Assembly: GCF_028751195.1 (NCBI RefSeq) | Contig: NZ_CP066784.1 | Span: 434,001 to 498,000 of the forward strand | Length of the DNA: 64,000 bases | From: Alicyclobacillus sp. ALC3 | GTDB taxonomy: Bacteria; Bacillota; Bacilli; Alicyclobacillales; Alicyclobacillaceae | Reading direction: 5' to 3' | Shown here: positions 23,675 through 31,746 of the stretch, piece after piece | Layout of the letters: every line of letters begins with the position of its first letter | Numbering within the stretch: position 1 is the first letter of the stretch | Notes under the pieces: model-generated | Databases searched by the model: none | Told to the model about the DNA's origin: nothing | Seen by the model: the letters and a program-made list of their open reading frames with translations, nothing else | Translations under genes and position numbers: made by a program

Positions 23675-23935
23675 ATGGACATGACGGACCTGTTGGAGAT
23701 TGAGCGTGAGGAGTCAAGGCTGTCGGTCGACGCCCGAAGCGCAATTCGGAAGGGGTTCCACCCGCGTCACGAAATCGTCAAACTCGTGGAAGAAGCTCCG
23801 ACTGGCACAATTTGCGAAATTCATGTACCACACCGCACCGGCCCACTCATCAACGCCCTGCAAGACGGCGGGCGGCACGTCGCAGTGTCCGAAATCGAGC
23901 CGGGACATTGGCGGCTGCGCGTCCTGAAGCTGTGA
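23675..23935 (+). CDS. DUF2249-type protein
   Basis: An 86-residue protein with the DUF2249 pattern: LSVDAR near the start, P-x-HEIVKLVEEAPTGTICEIHVPHRTGPLI, then a conserved EIEPGHWRLRV end. The PHRT-x-PLI loop and final HWR motif mark the subgroup seen beside hemerythrins and nitrogen-oxide genes. The ATG follows AGAGGAG. It is upstream of the ferredoxin, which also has its own promoter. Confidence 0.75.
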   Translation: MDMTDLLEIEREESRLSVDARSAIRKGFHPRHEIVKLVEEAPTGTICEIHVPHRTGPLINALQDGGRHVAVSEIEPGHWRLRVLKL

Positions 23936-23997
23936 CCGCGACGGTAGTGGGCAAAGTGGGGACGCGCGGGAGCCCGCGTGTCGCTCAAGTTCCACGT

Positions 23998-24040
23998 CGT
24001 GACCGAAGTCACAGCTCCACTCCCAGAAGCGGACTACGCT
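23998..24040 (+). promoter_or_regulatory. Crp/Fnr-type site and -10 for ferredoxin
   Basis: CGTGACCGAAGTCACA lies at 23998-24013, and TACGCT lies at 24035-24040, centred 32 bp away. Transcription would start near 24047, leaving a short leader before the ferredoxin ATG at 24080. Confidence 0.7.
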
Positions 24041-24079
24041 GTGTATGTAGTCGAAGTCAATGGAAAGGAGTGAGCAACC

Positions 24080-24316
24080 ATGGCGTTCGTCATCACATCA
24101 CCGTGCATTGGCGAAAAGGCCGCCGACTGCGTAGAGGCCTGTCCTGTCGACGCGATTCACGACGGTGGGGACACCTACCTGATTGACCCGAACGTGTGTA
24201 TCGACTGTGGAGCTTGTGAGCCAGTCTGCCCGGTCTCGGCCATCTTCCAGGAAGAGTACGTGCCGGACGAAGAACAGGCTTGGATCGCCATCAATCGCGA
24301 GTTTTACGAACGGTAG
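24080..24316 (+). CDS. 7Fe/8Fe-type ferredoxin
   Basis: A 78-residue ferredoxin. The first Cys set is C-x6-C-x3-CP (CIGEKAADCVEACPVDAIH) and the second is the classic C-x2-C-x2-C-x3-CP (CIDCGACEPVCP). The extended first spacing fits the FdxA-type proteins with one 3Fe-4S and one 4Fe-4S cluster. Small soluble electron carrier. The ATG follows AAAGGAG. Controlled by its own Crp/Fnr-type promoter. Confidence 0.92.
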   Translation: MAFVITSPCIGEKAADCVEACPVDAIHDGGDTYLIDPNVCIDCGACEPVCPVSAIFQEEYVPDEEQAWIAINREFYER

Positions 24317-24520
24317 GCCGACCTGCGACTCTTGAAGTCGACCTGTACCATCTAGGCTTGCATCTTCCCCGTAAGCACCAATATCCTTTCCACACCACTG
24401 GTGGGACCATGCGGCGGCATTGTCCCACTTCTTGTATCAGCACACACTCTGCGTACCCGACTTCGTTCCCCATCCAAACTTCCTCGACTACCCCCACTCC
24501 CTTACGTCGCCGAGTTGTCA
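24317..24520. other. Intergenic region before ClC gene
   Basis: This stretch has no gene. It holds the ferredoxin terminator (24401-24434) and a few short inverted repeats such as CACCACTGGTG. The ClC promoter begins at its right end. Confidence 0.5.
24401..24434 (+). terminator. Terminator after ferredoxin
   Basis: GTGGGAC (24401-24407) pairs with GTCCCAC (24422-24428), followed by TTCTT. Confidence 0.65.
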
Positions 24521-24543
24521 TTTATATCGTATTACGATATAAA
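24515..24543 (+). promoter_or_regulatory. ClC promoter with embedded TATCG palindrome
   Basis: TTGTCA (24515-24520), 17 bp, TATAAA (24538-24543). A 23-bp palindrome (24521-24543, arms TTTATATCGTA and TACGATATAAA) fills the spacer and the -10, so a bound repressor would block the promoter. The same palindrome type lies upstream of the hemerythrin-nar operon. Confidence 0.7.
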
Positions 24544-24646
24544 ATAGAATGCGTATGCTTTCACAGAGAAACGCGAATGAGAAGCGCGAACGGTCATCCC
24601 ACAAGACACAGATCGGCCCGATGAACGAAGGGAGTCCTTCAACAAG

Positions 24647-26437
24647 ATGAGCGGTCGTCTCCGTAAAACCGGTGATTTTACTACATCCACGCAAATTTTG
24701 CGCTTGTCCGCCGCCGCGCTTCTGATTGGAGCGGCATGTGCCTTCATTGCAATCGTGTTGCTGAAGATGATCTACTTTTTTACCAACCTGTCCTTCTATC
24801 ATAGGTTGTCCTTTGCCTACATCACGCCAACACACAACCACTTGCACACCTGGGTTATCATTCCTCCGATTGTCGGCGCTCTCCTGATTGGCCTAATGGC
24901 TCGGTTTGGGTCAGAGAAAATCCGCGGCCACGGCATACCCGAAGCCATCGAGGCTATGCTCATCAATGAGAGTAAGGTCCAACCGCGAGTTGCGTTCTGG
25001 AAGCCCATCTCGGCCGCTATTTCGATCGGCTCCGGCGGTCCGTTCGGTGCCGAAGGACCGATCATCATGACAGGCGGGTCGTTTGGGTCGCTGTTTAGCC
25101 AGTTTCTGCATTTTTCCTCCATCGAACGGCGCATTCTGCTCGTCGCAGGCGCAGCTGGCGGTATGTCTGCCACTTTTGCATCGCCCGTATCAGCCGTCTT
25201 GTTCGCGGTTGAACTGCTTGTGTTTGAGTTTAAACCGCGCAGTCTTGTTCCGATCGCGATCGCCAGCGCAGTTGCAGACGCCATTCGCATCGCAGTGATT
25301 GGGCCAGGTCCGTTGTTCGGCATGCCGAACCTCGAACACGTTCCGGTCAGCTTACTCCTGGTTGCAACTATAATCGGGGTTGTAGGCAGTTTCCTCGCCG
25401 TTCTTTTAACGTGGGCCATCTACGGTGTTGAGGACGCGTTCCGGAAACTGCCCATCCACTGGATGTGGTGGCCAGCCCTCGGCGCAGTTGTGATTGGCGT
25501 CGGAGGCATGTTCTCTCCGCGTGCACTCGGGGTTGGCTACGACAGCATCGCTGCGATGTTAAACGTAAAACTGGCTCTGTACACGTTGCTGACGTTGCTC
25601 ATCGTGAAGACGATAATTTGGGTCGTCGCTCTCGGTTCCGGCACTTCGGGCGGCATTCTTGCGCCAATTTTAATCATCGGGGGCAGCCTTGGCGGAGTCG
25701 CTGCGGATTTGTTCCACGCACCACACCCGGGCGTCTGGGCACTGCTCGGGATGTCCGCCATCTTCTCCGGGGTAACCCGGACACCGCTCACGAGCATCGT
25801 GTTCCCACTTGAATTGACTCACAACCTCGGCGCGCTCCTGCCGCTGCTCATCACATCCGCCATTGCGACAGGATTGTCTTCTCTCATTCTGCCGAGGTCA
25901 ATTTTGACGGAGAAGATTGTCCGTCGGGGACTGCACTTGAGCCGCGAGTATCACACAGACCCGCTGCAAATGCACTACTGCAGCGAAGTAGCGTTTGTCC
26001 CCGCCAATTCCATCGCTGCCAACACCCACCTTGGCGACGTAGCAGAGTCAGAGCTCATTCGGTATACCACCGCATCGTGGTTGAAGGTTGAAGACGACGA
26101 GCGAGCGCTGAACGGAATCGTCTTGGCATGGGAGGTGCTCAGGGGGTCGAAGCTGACGCCGCAGTCTCGCATTGCAGACTTAATCGCTGAGGCCCCTGTG
26201 GTCTTCGAGACGGACACAGCCAAGACCGCCCTTAGTGCAATGGTCGAGACAAGCGCCAACTGGGTCCGAGTCGTAGATTTGACTGGCGCGACGTCCGGGT
26301 TCATCACACCCGCGCAACTCTTCGAACTACGTAAGCGCGAGCGCGCCGAAGAAGCCGACCGCAGTCGAGTATTCTCCCTAACCGGCAGAAGCGAGTCGGT
26401 AGCGCAGGACGGCGCGGGTGAAGTCCCCCCTATGTAA
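24647..26437 (+). CDS. ClC-family chloride channel/antiporter with C-terminal regulatory domain
   Basis: A 596-residue membrane protein. The selectivity motifs are GHGIPEA (GSGIP position), GAEGPII (gating Glu), and GSGTSGGILAP (G-x-F-x-P region). FAVELLVFEF keeps a Glu where the internal proton glutamate lies, favouring an H+/Cl- antiporter. The last 150 residues form a cytoplasmic pair of degenerate CBS-like repeats. Its promoter shares an operator with the hemerythrin-nar operon, so anion or pH balance during nitrate respiration is a plausible role. The ribosome binding site (GGGAG) is rather distant from the ATG. Confidence 0.9.
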   Translation: MSGRLRKTGDFTTSTQILRLSAAALLIGAACAFIAIVLLKMIYFFTNLSFYHRLSFAYITPTHNHLHTWVIIPPIVGALLIGLMARFGSEKIRGHGIPEAIEAMLINESKVQPRVAFWKPISAAISIGSGGPFGAEGPIIMTGGSFGSLFSQFLHFSSIERRILLVAGAAGGMSATFASPVSAVLFAVELLVFEFKPRSLVPIAIASAVADAIRIAVIGPGPLFGMPNLEHVPVSLLLVATIIGVVGSFLAVLLTWAIYGVEDAFRKLPIHWMWWPALGAVVIGVGGMFSPRALGVGYDSIAAMLNVKLALYTLLTLLIVKTIIWVVALGSGTSGGILAPILIIGGSLGGVAADLFHAPHPGVWALLGMSAIFSGVTRTPLTSIVFPLELTHNLGALLPLLITSAIATGLSSLILPRSILTEKIVRRGLHLSREYHTDPLQMHYCSEVAFVPANSIAANTHLGDVAESELIRYTTASWLKVEDDERALNGIVLAWEVLRGSKLTPQSRIADLIAEAPVVFETDTAKTALSAMVETSANWVRVVDLTGATSGFITPAQLFELRKRERAEEADRSRVFSLTGRSESVAQDGAGEVPPM

Positions 26438-26447
26438 CGTGCCGCCG

Positions 26448-26645
26448 CTAGTTTCTCTTCGGTGGCTGATAGGTTCCTGGAACGGTTCGCATGCTAACCG
26501 TGAGCCGGTTCCAACCATTAATGGCGATCACGGCCATCGTCAACTGAACGAGCTCTTCCTCCGTAAACTGCGCTGTGCCTCCTCGTACACGTCGTCTTGC
26601 ACGTGGCGGTCCGATACCAACTTCACCGCTTCCGTCGTTTTTTCT
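26448..26645 (-). pseudogene. Remnant of carboxymuconolactone decarboxylase/AhpD-like gene
   Basis: On the minus strand one frame reads KTTEAVKLVSDRHVQDDVYE, and a shifted frame continues FTEEELVQLTMAVIAINGWN and RLTVSMRTVPGTY to a stop at 26448. Together these match the C-terminal half of alkylhydroperoxidase-like CMD proteins (V-x-LVS-x-x-HV..., F-x-E-x-EL-x-x-LT-x-A-x-x-x-INGWNR). The frameshift near 26570 and the missing N-terminus, including the CxxC region, show that the gene is broken. Confidence 0.7.
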
Positions 26646-26678
26646 CCCAGAACGATTCTGCCGGATGAACCTGTGCGT

Positions 26679-27668
26679 TTAGGAAGTCAACAGGTTCAGA
26701 AACTCGTCTTTGCTGATGTCACCAAAGTAGGCTACCACATTAATCCCCTCTACTACATCGCGCAAATCGTCTGGGTCATAGCGGCAGCCAACCAACATGC
26801 GCTCCACCTCGCTGAGGTCCCCCATGCCAAAGAAGTCTCCGTAGATTTTGCAGGACTCAATCAGCCCTTTCACGACGTTCAGACGCACGTCGATGGAGCC
26901 GATGCCAAATCGCTTCTTTCGCTGCACATTAAACGGCGGCGACATGCCGTAGTTCCAATCCCAGTTTCGATAGCGTTCTTCTGAGATGGTGCGGATGTCT
27001 TTCCAGTCCGCCTCCCTCAACTTATACTCGGGGACGTCCACGCCGCCGAAAATGGCCTGAAGAAGGTGTTGACGAAACTCGCGAATCGTCATCGGCTCAT
27101 CGAGCAGGTCCTTGATGTTTGCGACGCGGCTGCGCACCGACTTGATTCCCTTTGACTCAATCTTCTCGGCGCTGACATGCAACGCTGATGCGACTGCCTC
27201 TAGGTCCACTTCAAACATCAGGGTGCCGTGACTAAACATGCGCCCGCGCGTAGCGAACTGCGCGTTCCCAGAGACCTTCTTGTCCCCAACCTGGATGTCA
27301 TTGCGCCCTGTCAGGAGTGCCTCGACGCCGAGTGCCTGCAGAGCCTTTGTCACTGGTTCCGTGAAACGCCGAAAGTTGCGGAAGCTGTCCCCATCGTTCT
27401 TCGTAATGAAACTGAAACTCAGATTCCCGAGGTCGTGGTACACAGCGCCCCCGCCGGAGAGGCGACGCACGATGTGCACACCGTGATCGCGAACGTACTC
27501 CTGATTGATCTCTTCAAACGTATTTTGATTTTTCCCGATGATGATAGACGGCTCGTTGATGTAAAAGAGCAGGTAGGACTCCTCAATATCCAGGTGCGTC
27601 ACTGCATACTCTTCAATCGCCAAGTTCACGGTAGGGTCCGTAATCCCCTGGTTGTCGATGAATAACAA
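26679..27668 (-). CDS. lplJ: Lipoate-protein ligase LplJ
   Basis: A 329-residue lipoate-protein ligase that activates free lipoate with ATP and attaches it to E2 and GcvH lipoyl lysines. Key motifs are RRLSGGGAVYHDLGN, GRNDIQVGDKKVSGNAQ and FSHGTLMFEVD. The overall sequence, including the start MLFIDNQ, closely follows Bacillus subtilis LplJ. The start is therefore the TTG at 27668, eight bases after GGGAGGTG. It can serve OdhB and the AcoC-like E2 in this window. Confidence 0.95.
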   Translation of the reverse strand: MLFIDNQGITDPTVNLAIEEYAVTHLDIEESYLLFYINEPSIIIGKNQNTFEEINQEYVRDHGVHIVRRLSGGGAVYHDLGNLSFSFITKNDGDSFRNFRRFTEPVTKALQALGVEALLTGRNDIQVGDKKVSGNAQFATRGRMFSHGTLMFEVDLEAVASALHVSAEKIESKGIKSVRSRVANIKDLLDEPMTIREFRQHLLQAIFGGVDVPEYKLREADWKDIRTISEERYRNWDWNYGMSPPFNVQRKKRFGIGSIDVRLNVVKGLIESCKIYGDFFGMGDLSEVERMLVGCRYDPDDLRDVVEGINVVAYFGDISKDEFLNLLTS

Positions 27669-27741
27669 TTCGTTCACCTCCCATGTGTTGCTCTCGCCGC
27701 CGATGTGCGGAATCTCCACCTTGCGCTCCGAATCACGCTAT

Positions 27742-27773
27742 AAAAAGTGGCTTGCTGCAAGCAGCAAGCCACT
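27742..27773 (-). terminator. Terminator of tpx
   Basis: A perfect 13-bp stem (27746-27758 with 27761-27773) with a two-base loop, followed on the minus strand by TTTTTATAG. Confidence 0.9.
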
Positions 27774-27791
27774 ATGCCCCCGGTCCCTTTC

Positions 27792-28313
27792 CTATTTGGA
27801 AGCTTCCTTCGCGGCCTCAAGCGCTGCCTCATAGTTTGGATGTTGCCCTGCTTGCGGAACGTATTCCACGTATGTCACCTTGTCTTGACGATCGACAACG
27901 AAAACCGCCCGGCTTTCCAGACGATGTTCCTTGATATGTGTCCCGTACGCATCTCCGAATGACATATTCAAGTGGTCCGACAGAGTCTGAACTCTGTCTA
28001 CTCCTGCTGCGCCACACCACCGCTTTTGTGCGAACGGCAAGTCTGCGCTGACGGTGAGAATGACGACATCGGCTCCAAGCCCGCTCGCCTCTTCGTTGAA
28101 CCGCCTTGTTTGCGCGTCACAAACACCGGTGTCAAGCGACGGCACTACACTGATGATGCGAGTCTGCCCGTTGCTGTCAGCCAGCGTCACCTTCGAGAGG
28201 TCGTTTGCCACCAGTTCGAAATCGGGCGCTGTATCACCTGCTTTCAGCTCTGGTCCGACGAGTGTGCAATGTTGAGTCCCGAACAAAAAAGCTTCCTTCC
28301 GTTCTGTTCCCAT
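27792..28313 (-). CDS. tpx: Thiol peroxidase Tpx
   Basis: A 173-residue atypical 2-Cys peroxiredoxin that reduces peroxides with thioredoxin. The peroxidatic Cys lies in PSLDTGVCDAQTRRFNEEA and the resolving Cys in FAQKRWCGA, at the Tpx spacing. The ATG at 28313 follows GGGGGAT; an upstream ATG lacks a ribosome binding site. Cytoplasmic. Single gene with its own terminator. Confidence 0.95.
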   Translation of the reverse strand: MGTERKEAFLFGTQHCTLVGPELKAGDTAPDFELVANDLSKVTLADSNGQTRIISVVPSLDTGVCDAQTRRFNEEASGLGADVVILTVSADLPFAQKRWCGAAGVDRVQTLSDHLNMSFGDAYGTHIKEHRLESRAVFVVDRQDKVTYVEYVPQAGQHPNYEAALEAAKEASK

Positions 28314-28587
28314 GTACTTATCCCCCAATCCAGCGTTTTCGGAGTTACCCAAGACCATTGTACCCATGCCTGATGGTCGGAAACAAATAACTTACCAGGT
28401 CTAAAAGATATTTGTACGATGTTGATAGAACACACCTGCCTCGAGGTTCTCTGCAACTTGTCGGAAATCGCATCGGCTTCGTCCACAGTTGCAGGATTAC
28501 GGCCGGTCGACACATTGCTTTGTGTCCATCCCCCGTTGTGTTAGATTGACAAGGTGCACTGATTCTGTGCGGTAAGGAGATAATGTA

Positions 28588-29022
28588 GTGCAGTCTCGAA
28601 AATCCACTGAGAAGATGGCTAAGCAATTGTTCCTTCTCCTGCAAACCGACCTACCGGATGATGCGCAGGTACCGAAGCTAAAGCGCGAGCGAGTGTCTAC
28701 AGAACTGTTGTACCTCTCCATGTTCCTGACCGATCTCGCCGTATATCTGACTTTTCGAGATACGCCAGAACGCAGTCAACTGATGGAACGGTTTTGGAAC
28801 CTCGTGAGTACTGCTGGCCTCAACATGGATGTCGTCGGAGAACGGATGCAGGCCTACAGTGAATCGAGCAAGGCTGCAACCAGAGACGAAGCATTCGTTC
28901 AGCTGGGAAAGACATTCGCATGGCACTGCCTGGCGCTCGGTGATGTTGATATTGCCACCCTCGGAGAGGCCGCGGCAGAACGCCACTTGGAAGTCCTGGT
29001 GACTCTCCTCGCAGAATCATGA
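28588..29022 (+). CDS. Hypothetical helical protein
   Basis: A 144-residue soluble helical protein of no recognised family. It starts at a GTG nine bases after TAAGGAG. It has only one Cys and no metal-ligand cluster. It lies just upstream of ric but has about 200 bases between them, so it is probably separate. Function unknown. Confidence 0.55.
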   Translation: MQSRKSTEKMAKQLFLLLQTDLPDDAQVPKLKRERVSTELLYLSMFLTDLAVYLTFRDTPERSQLMERFWNLVSTAGLNMDVVGERMQAYSESSKAATRDEAFVQLGKTFAWHCLALGDVDIATLGEAAAERHLEVLVTLLAES

Positions 29023-29139
29023 CGAGACTTCGGGCAATCGCAGGCCATCAAGCCGCACCCGGCACATGCCCGCCCCCAACAGCCAGACCCTCCTGCTACA
29101 GCTTGGTTCTTCGAACCGACCTCAACAACTTCGCTTGAA

Positions 29140-29182
29140 TGTGATCTCGATCAAAGTCTCCCTGCCTGTCGCCTGTTACGCT
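29140..29182 (+). promoter_or_regulatory. Crp/Fnr-type site and -10 for ric
   Basis: TGTGATCTCGATCAAA lies at 29140-29155, and TACGCT at 29177-29182 is centred 32 bp away. It controls the FeS-repair gene at 29219. The -10 hexamer is identical to that of the ferredoxin promoter. Confidence 0.7.
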
Positions 29183-29218
29183 CATAGCGTAGTCCAAACG
29201 AGGCGGAGGTGCCCACAA

Positions 29219-29944
29219 ATGAGTGTGACATTCACAGAAGCAGACAAACTGGGCGATGTCGTTGTTAAATTCCCGCAAGCTGCGCAGATTTTCAAGCAGT
29301 ACCAGATCGACTTTTGCTGTGGCGGTGAGCAGCTGCTTGGCGAGGCAGTCGCAGAACACGAGATCAACAGCGTAGCTTTACTCCAAAACCTGAATGACAC
29401 GTATGCAGATGCGTTGAAACAGGGTACCGAGATTCGCGATTGGTCTGCTGTTTCTCTCGAACAGCTGATTCACCACATTGTCAATACACACCATGCGTAT
29501 CTGAATCAAGTGTTCCCCACCCTGAGCGAGCTGACAGCGAAAATCCTGCGTGTTCACGGAGCACACCACGGAGCACAGCTTGCTCAAGTCCATCGGCTGT
29601 TTAACCAACTCCGAATGGACATGGAGGCGCACATGATTGCGGAGGAGGAACGCGTGTTCCCGCAAATTGTGGATTATGAGCGTCACCCGTCAATCGAGAA
29701 GCTGAACGCGGTCATCCATGCAGTCGAGGAACTTGACACGGAGCACGACCAAACCGGTCAACTGGTGAAGGACCTGCGCAAGGTCACAGACAACTACGCT
29801 TTACCCGAAGATGCCTGTGGCACGTATACGTATGTGTTTCAGGAGTTACAAAACCTCGAGTCCGATATCTTCCAACACATCCACCTCGAGAATAATGTGC
29901 TGTTTGTGCACCTGCGCAACGCACAGGTTGCCCCCCTCGCTTAA
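29219..29944 (+). CDS. ric: Iron-sulfur cluster repair di-iron protein Ric/ScdA
   Basis: A 241-residue protein that repairs FeS clusters damaged by NO or peroxide. The N-terminal DUF542 domain carries the FCCGG motif (DFCCGGEQ), and the C-terminal hemerythrin-like domain holds HHIVNTHHAYL, HGAHHG, EAHMIAEEERVFP, ELDTEHDQ and QHIHLENNVLF. Length and layout match ScdA/YtfE. The ATG follows GGCGGAGGTG. The Crp/Fnr-type promoter and the nearby nar genes fit a nitrosative-stress role. Confidence 0.95.
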   Translation: MSVTFTEADKLGDVVVKFPQAAQIFKQYQIDFCCGGEQLLGEAVAEHEINSVALLQNLNDTYADALKQGTEIRDWSAVSLEQLIHHIVNTHHAYLNQVFPTLSELTAKILRVHGAHHGAQLAQVHRLFNQLRMDMEAHMIAEEERVFPQIVDYERHPSIEKLNAVIHAVEELDTEHDQTGQLVKDLRKVTDNYALPEDACGTYTYVFQELQNLESDIFQHIHLENNVLFVHLRNAQVAPLA

Positions 29945-29959
29945 TCCGTTTGTGGAGCC

Positions 29960-29995
29960 GAAGCCGTGCATGTGATCAATCACACACACGGCTTC
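29960..29995 (+). terminator. Terminator of ric
   Basis: GAAGCCGTG (29960-29968) pairs with CACGGCTTC (29987-29995), and TGTGAT/ATCACA extends the stem inside. A TTGAACTTG stretch follows. Confidence 0.75.
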
Positions 29996-30065
29996 TTGAA
30001 CTTGTGGCACCCTAGAGGTGAAAAGGAGCCTTACATGGCCCCCGTGAACAGGGAGGTTGCAGACC

Positions 30066-30326
30066 ATGGGAAACTGGTCCGTGAATCTGGAAACAGAAGA
30101 GTACATGGACAATCGTGATCTGATACTCAAGGACGCCGTGGAGGCCATCCTCGAGACGAAACCCGGCTATTACGTCAACCTGGCTGTCGCTGAGAACCAC
30201 GGCAACCCGGATGACTACCTCATCCCGGCCTTGGAGCAGGAGTTCGGTGGCCGTGTTCACATTCGCTTCATTGACCAATGCGGATGCGGCGGCTACGTCT
30301 ACCGCGTTACCCGTCGGGCGTCTTAA
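30066..30326 (+). CDS. Small hypothetical protein with CGCGG motif
   Basis: An 86-residue soluble protein with a C-terminal QCGCGGYVYRV motif. Two Cys one residue apart next to Gly-Gly suggest a metal or thiol site. The rest is acidic (LETKPGYYVNLAVAENHGNP). The ATG follows GGGAGG. It follows ric after a terminator, so read-through or its own promoter is needed. Family not recognised. Confidence 0.6.
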   Translation: MGNWSVNLETEEYMDNRDLILKDAVEAILETKPGYYVNLAVAENHGNPDDYLIPALEQEFGGRVHIRFIDQCGCGGYVYRVTRRAS

Positions 30327-30347
30327 CCCAGCCCGATAGATTAACGC

Positions 30348-30459
30348 CTTGAGCGCGTTCTTTGTCACATTATGTATTCCCAAAGAAGCGATCACGCTCA
30401 AGCGCACGAGAGACTGCCCCATTCGACCTCTAGCACGCCTGTTCTGGGCAGCCTCTCGT
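30348..30459. terminator. Two hairpins between convergent genes
   Basis: CTTGAGCG (30348-30355) pairs with CGCTCAAG (30395-30402). A second, stronger stem has ACGAGAG-A-CTGCCC starting at 30406 pairing with GGGCAG-C-CTCTCGT ending at 30459. They separate the CGCGG gene from odhB. Confidence 0.6.
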
Positions 30460-30485
30460 TGATCCGGGCTCAACCAAGCCACAGA

Positions 30486-31715
30486 CTAGCCTTCGATGAG
30501 CAAGCTCTCTGGGTCTTCCACCAGTTCTTTCACCATTGCGAGGAACTGTACAGCTTCTGCGCCATCTACGATGCGGTGATCGTAGGACAAAGCGATGTAC
30601 ATCATCGGCCGAATCTCCACTTTACCGTCGACTGCAGCCGGGCGCTCCTTGATGCTGTGCATGCCGAGAATCCCCACCTGCGGCGGGTTGAGAATCGGCG
30701 TCGAGAACAGAGAACCAAACACCCCACCGTTTGTAACCGTAAATGTCCCACCTTGCAGGTCTGCCAAGCCAAGTCGGTTGTCCCGAGCGAGCCCGGCCAG
30801 GCGTCCAATCTCGCGTTCAATGTCTGCGAATGAAAGGCGGTCGGCGTCACGCACTACGGGTACCACTAGGCCACCTTCCGTCGACACGGCCACACCGATA
30901 TCGTAGTGGTGTTTCAGAATCATGTCCTTCCCGTCGATCTCGGCGTTCAGCCGCGGGAACGCCCGCAGTGCTGCAACCGTAGCCTTGGTGAAGAACGACA
31001 TGAAGCCGAGGGAGACACCGTGCCGGTTCTTAAAGTTCTCTTTCCGCGCGGAGCGAAGTTTCATGATCGCGGACATATCCACCTCATTGAACGTCGTCAA
31101 CATTGCGCTCGTCCGCTGTGCCTCGACGAGCCTCGTCGCGATCGTCAGGCGACGCCGCGACATCCGCTGCCGCTCCTCATCCGGGCGCGCCGCTTGTTGC
31201 ATTCCGGCTACCTCCGCAACCGTTCCGTGCTCCCGCGCCAGCCTGCGCATCGACGGCGTCGCCCGCTCAGGCGTTGCCGATACATCGCGGTCGTTATGTG
31301 CGTCCTCGCCTTCTTGGGCCCCGGTACGACCAGAGGATACGCTCACACCCGCAGTCGCAGCCGAATTTGCAGACTCTGATACCTGAGCGGGTTTCGCCCC
31401 AACTGGCGCAGTGCGACTCTCTGTCGCGCCAGCCGTCGCCGTCGACTCGTTCGCCGCTGGCGCGCTCAGCGCAACTTGTGCAGCTTGCTGAAGCTCCGCA
31501 ATCGCCTCTCCGACTTGAACCGTTTCCCCCTCCGGTTTCAAAATCACGCCGAGAATCCCCTGCTCTTCTGCCATCACTTCCACGTTCACTTTGTCGGTTT
31601 CCAGTTCGGCGACTGCATCCCCCGCTTCGACCGCGTCGCCTGCGTGTTTTAACCACGTCAGAATTGTCGCCTCGACGATTGACTCCCCTAACTCAGGCAC
31701 TCGGATGCTGCTCAT
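30486..31715 (-). CDS. odhB: 2-Oxoglutarate dehydrogenase E2, dihydrolipoamide succinyltransferase
   Basis: A 409-residue E2 of the 2-oxoglutarate dehydrogenase complex. The N-terminal lipoyl domain has the lipoyl-lysine motif ETDKVNVEV, an Ala/Thr-rich linker follows, then the E1/E3-binding domain ([13 protein letters not shown]) and the catalytic domain ending in [13 protein letters not shown] (His-x-x-x-Asp-Gly). It transfers succinyl to CoA in the TCA cycle. It starts 31 bases after odhA. The ATG follows GGAGGGAG. Confidence 0.95.
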   Translation of the reverse strand: MSSIRVPELGESIVEATILTWLKHAGDAVEAGDAVAELETDKVNVEVMAEEQGILGVILKPEGETVQVGEAIAELQQAAQVALSAPAANESTATAGATESRTAPVGAKPAQVSESANSAATAGVSVSSGRTGAQEGEDAHNDRDVSATPERATPSMRRLAREHGTVAEVAGMQQAARPDEERQRMSRRRLTIATRLVEAQRTSAMLTTFNEVDMSAIMKLRSARKENFKNRHGVSLGFMSFFTKATVAALRAFPRLNAEIDGKDMILKHHYDIGVAVSTEGGLVVPVVRDADRLSFADIEREIGRLAGLARDNRLGLADLQGGTFTVTNGGVFGSLFSTPILNPPQVGILGMHSIKERPAAVDGKVEIRPMMYIALSYDHRIVDGAEAVQFLAMVKELVEDPESLLIEG

Positions 31716-31746
31716 TGTGCTCCCTCCTCGGCATCGCTCTCATCGC

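Noticed and set aside
23978..24073. 31-residue ORF (GTG start) just before the ferredoxin
   Set aside because: It has a reasonable ribosome binding site, but the Crp/Fnr-type site and -10 for ferredoxin lie inside it, so the DNA is better explained as a promoter.
29971..29986. TGTGATCAATCACA as a Crp/Fnr-type site
   Set aside because: The spacer is four bases, not six, and it is the inner part of the ric terminator stem.
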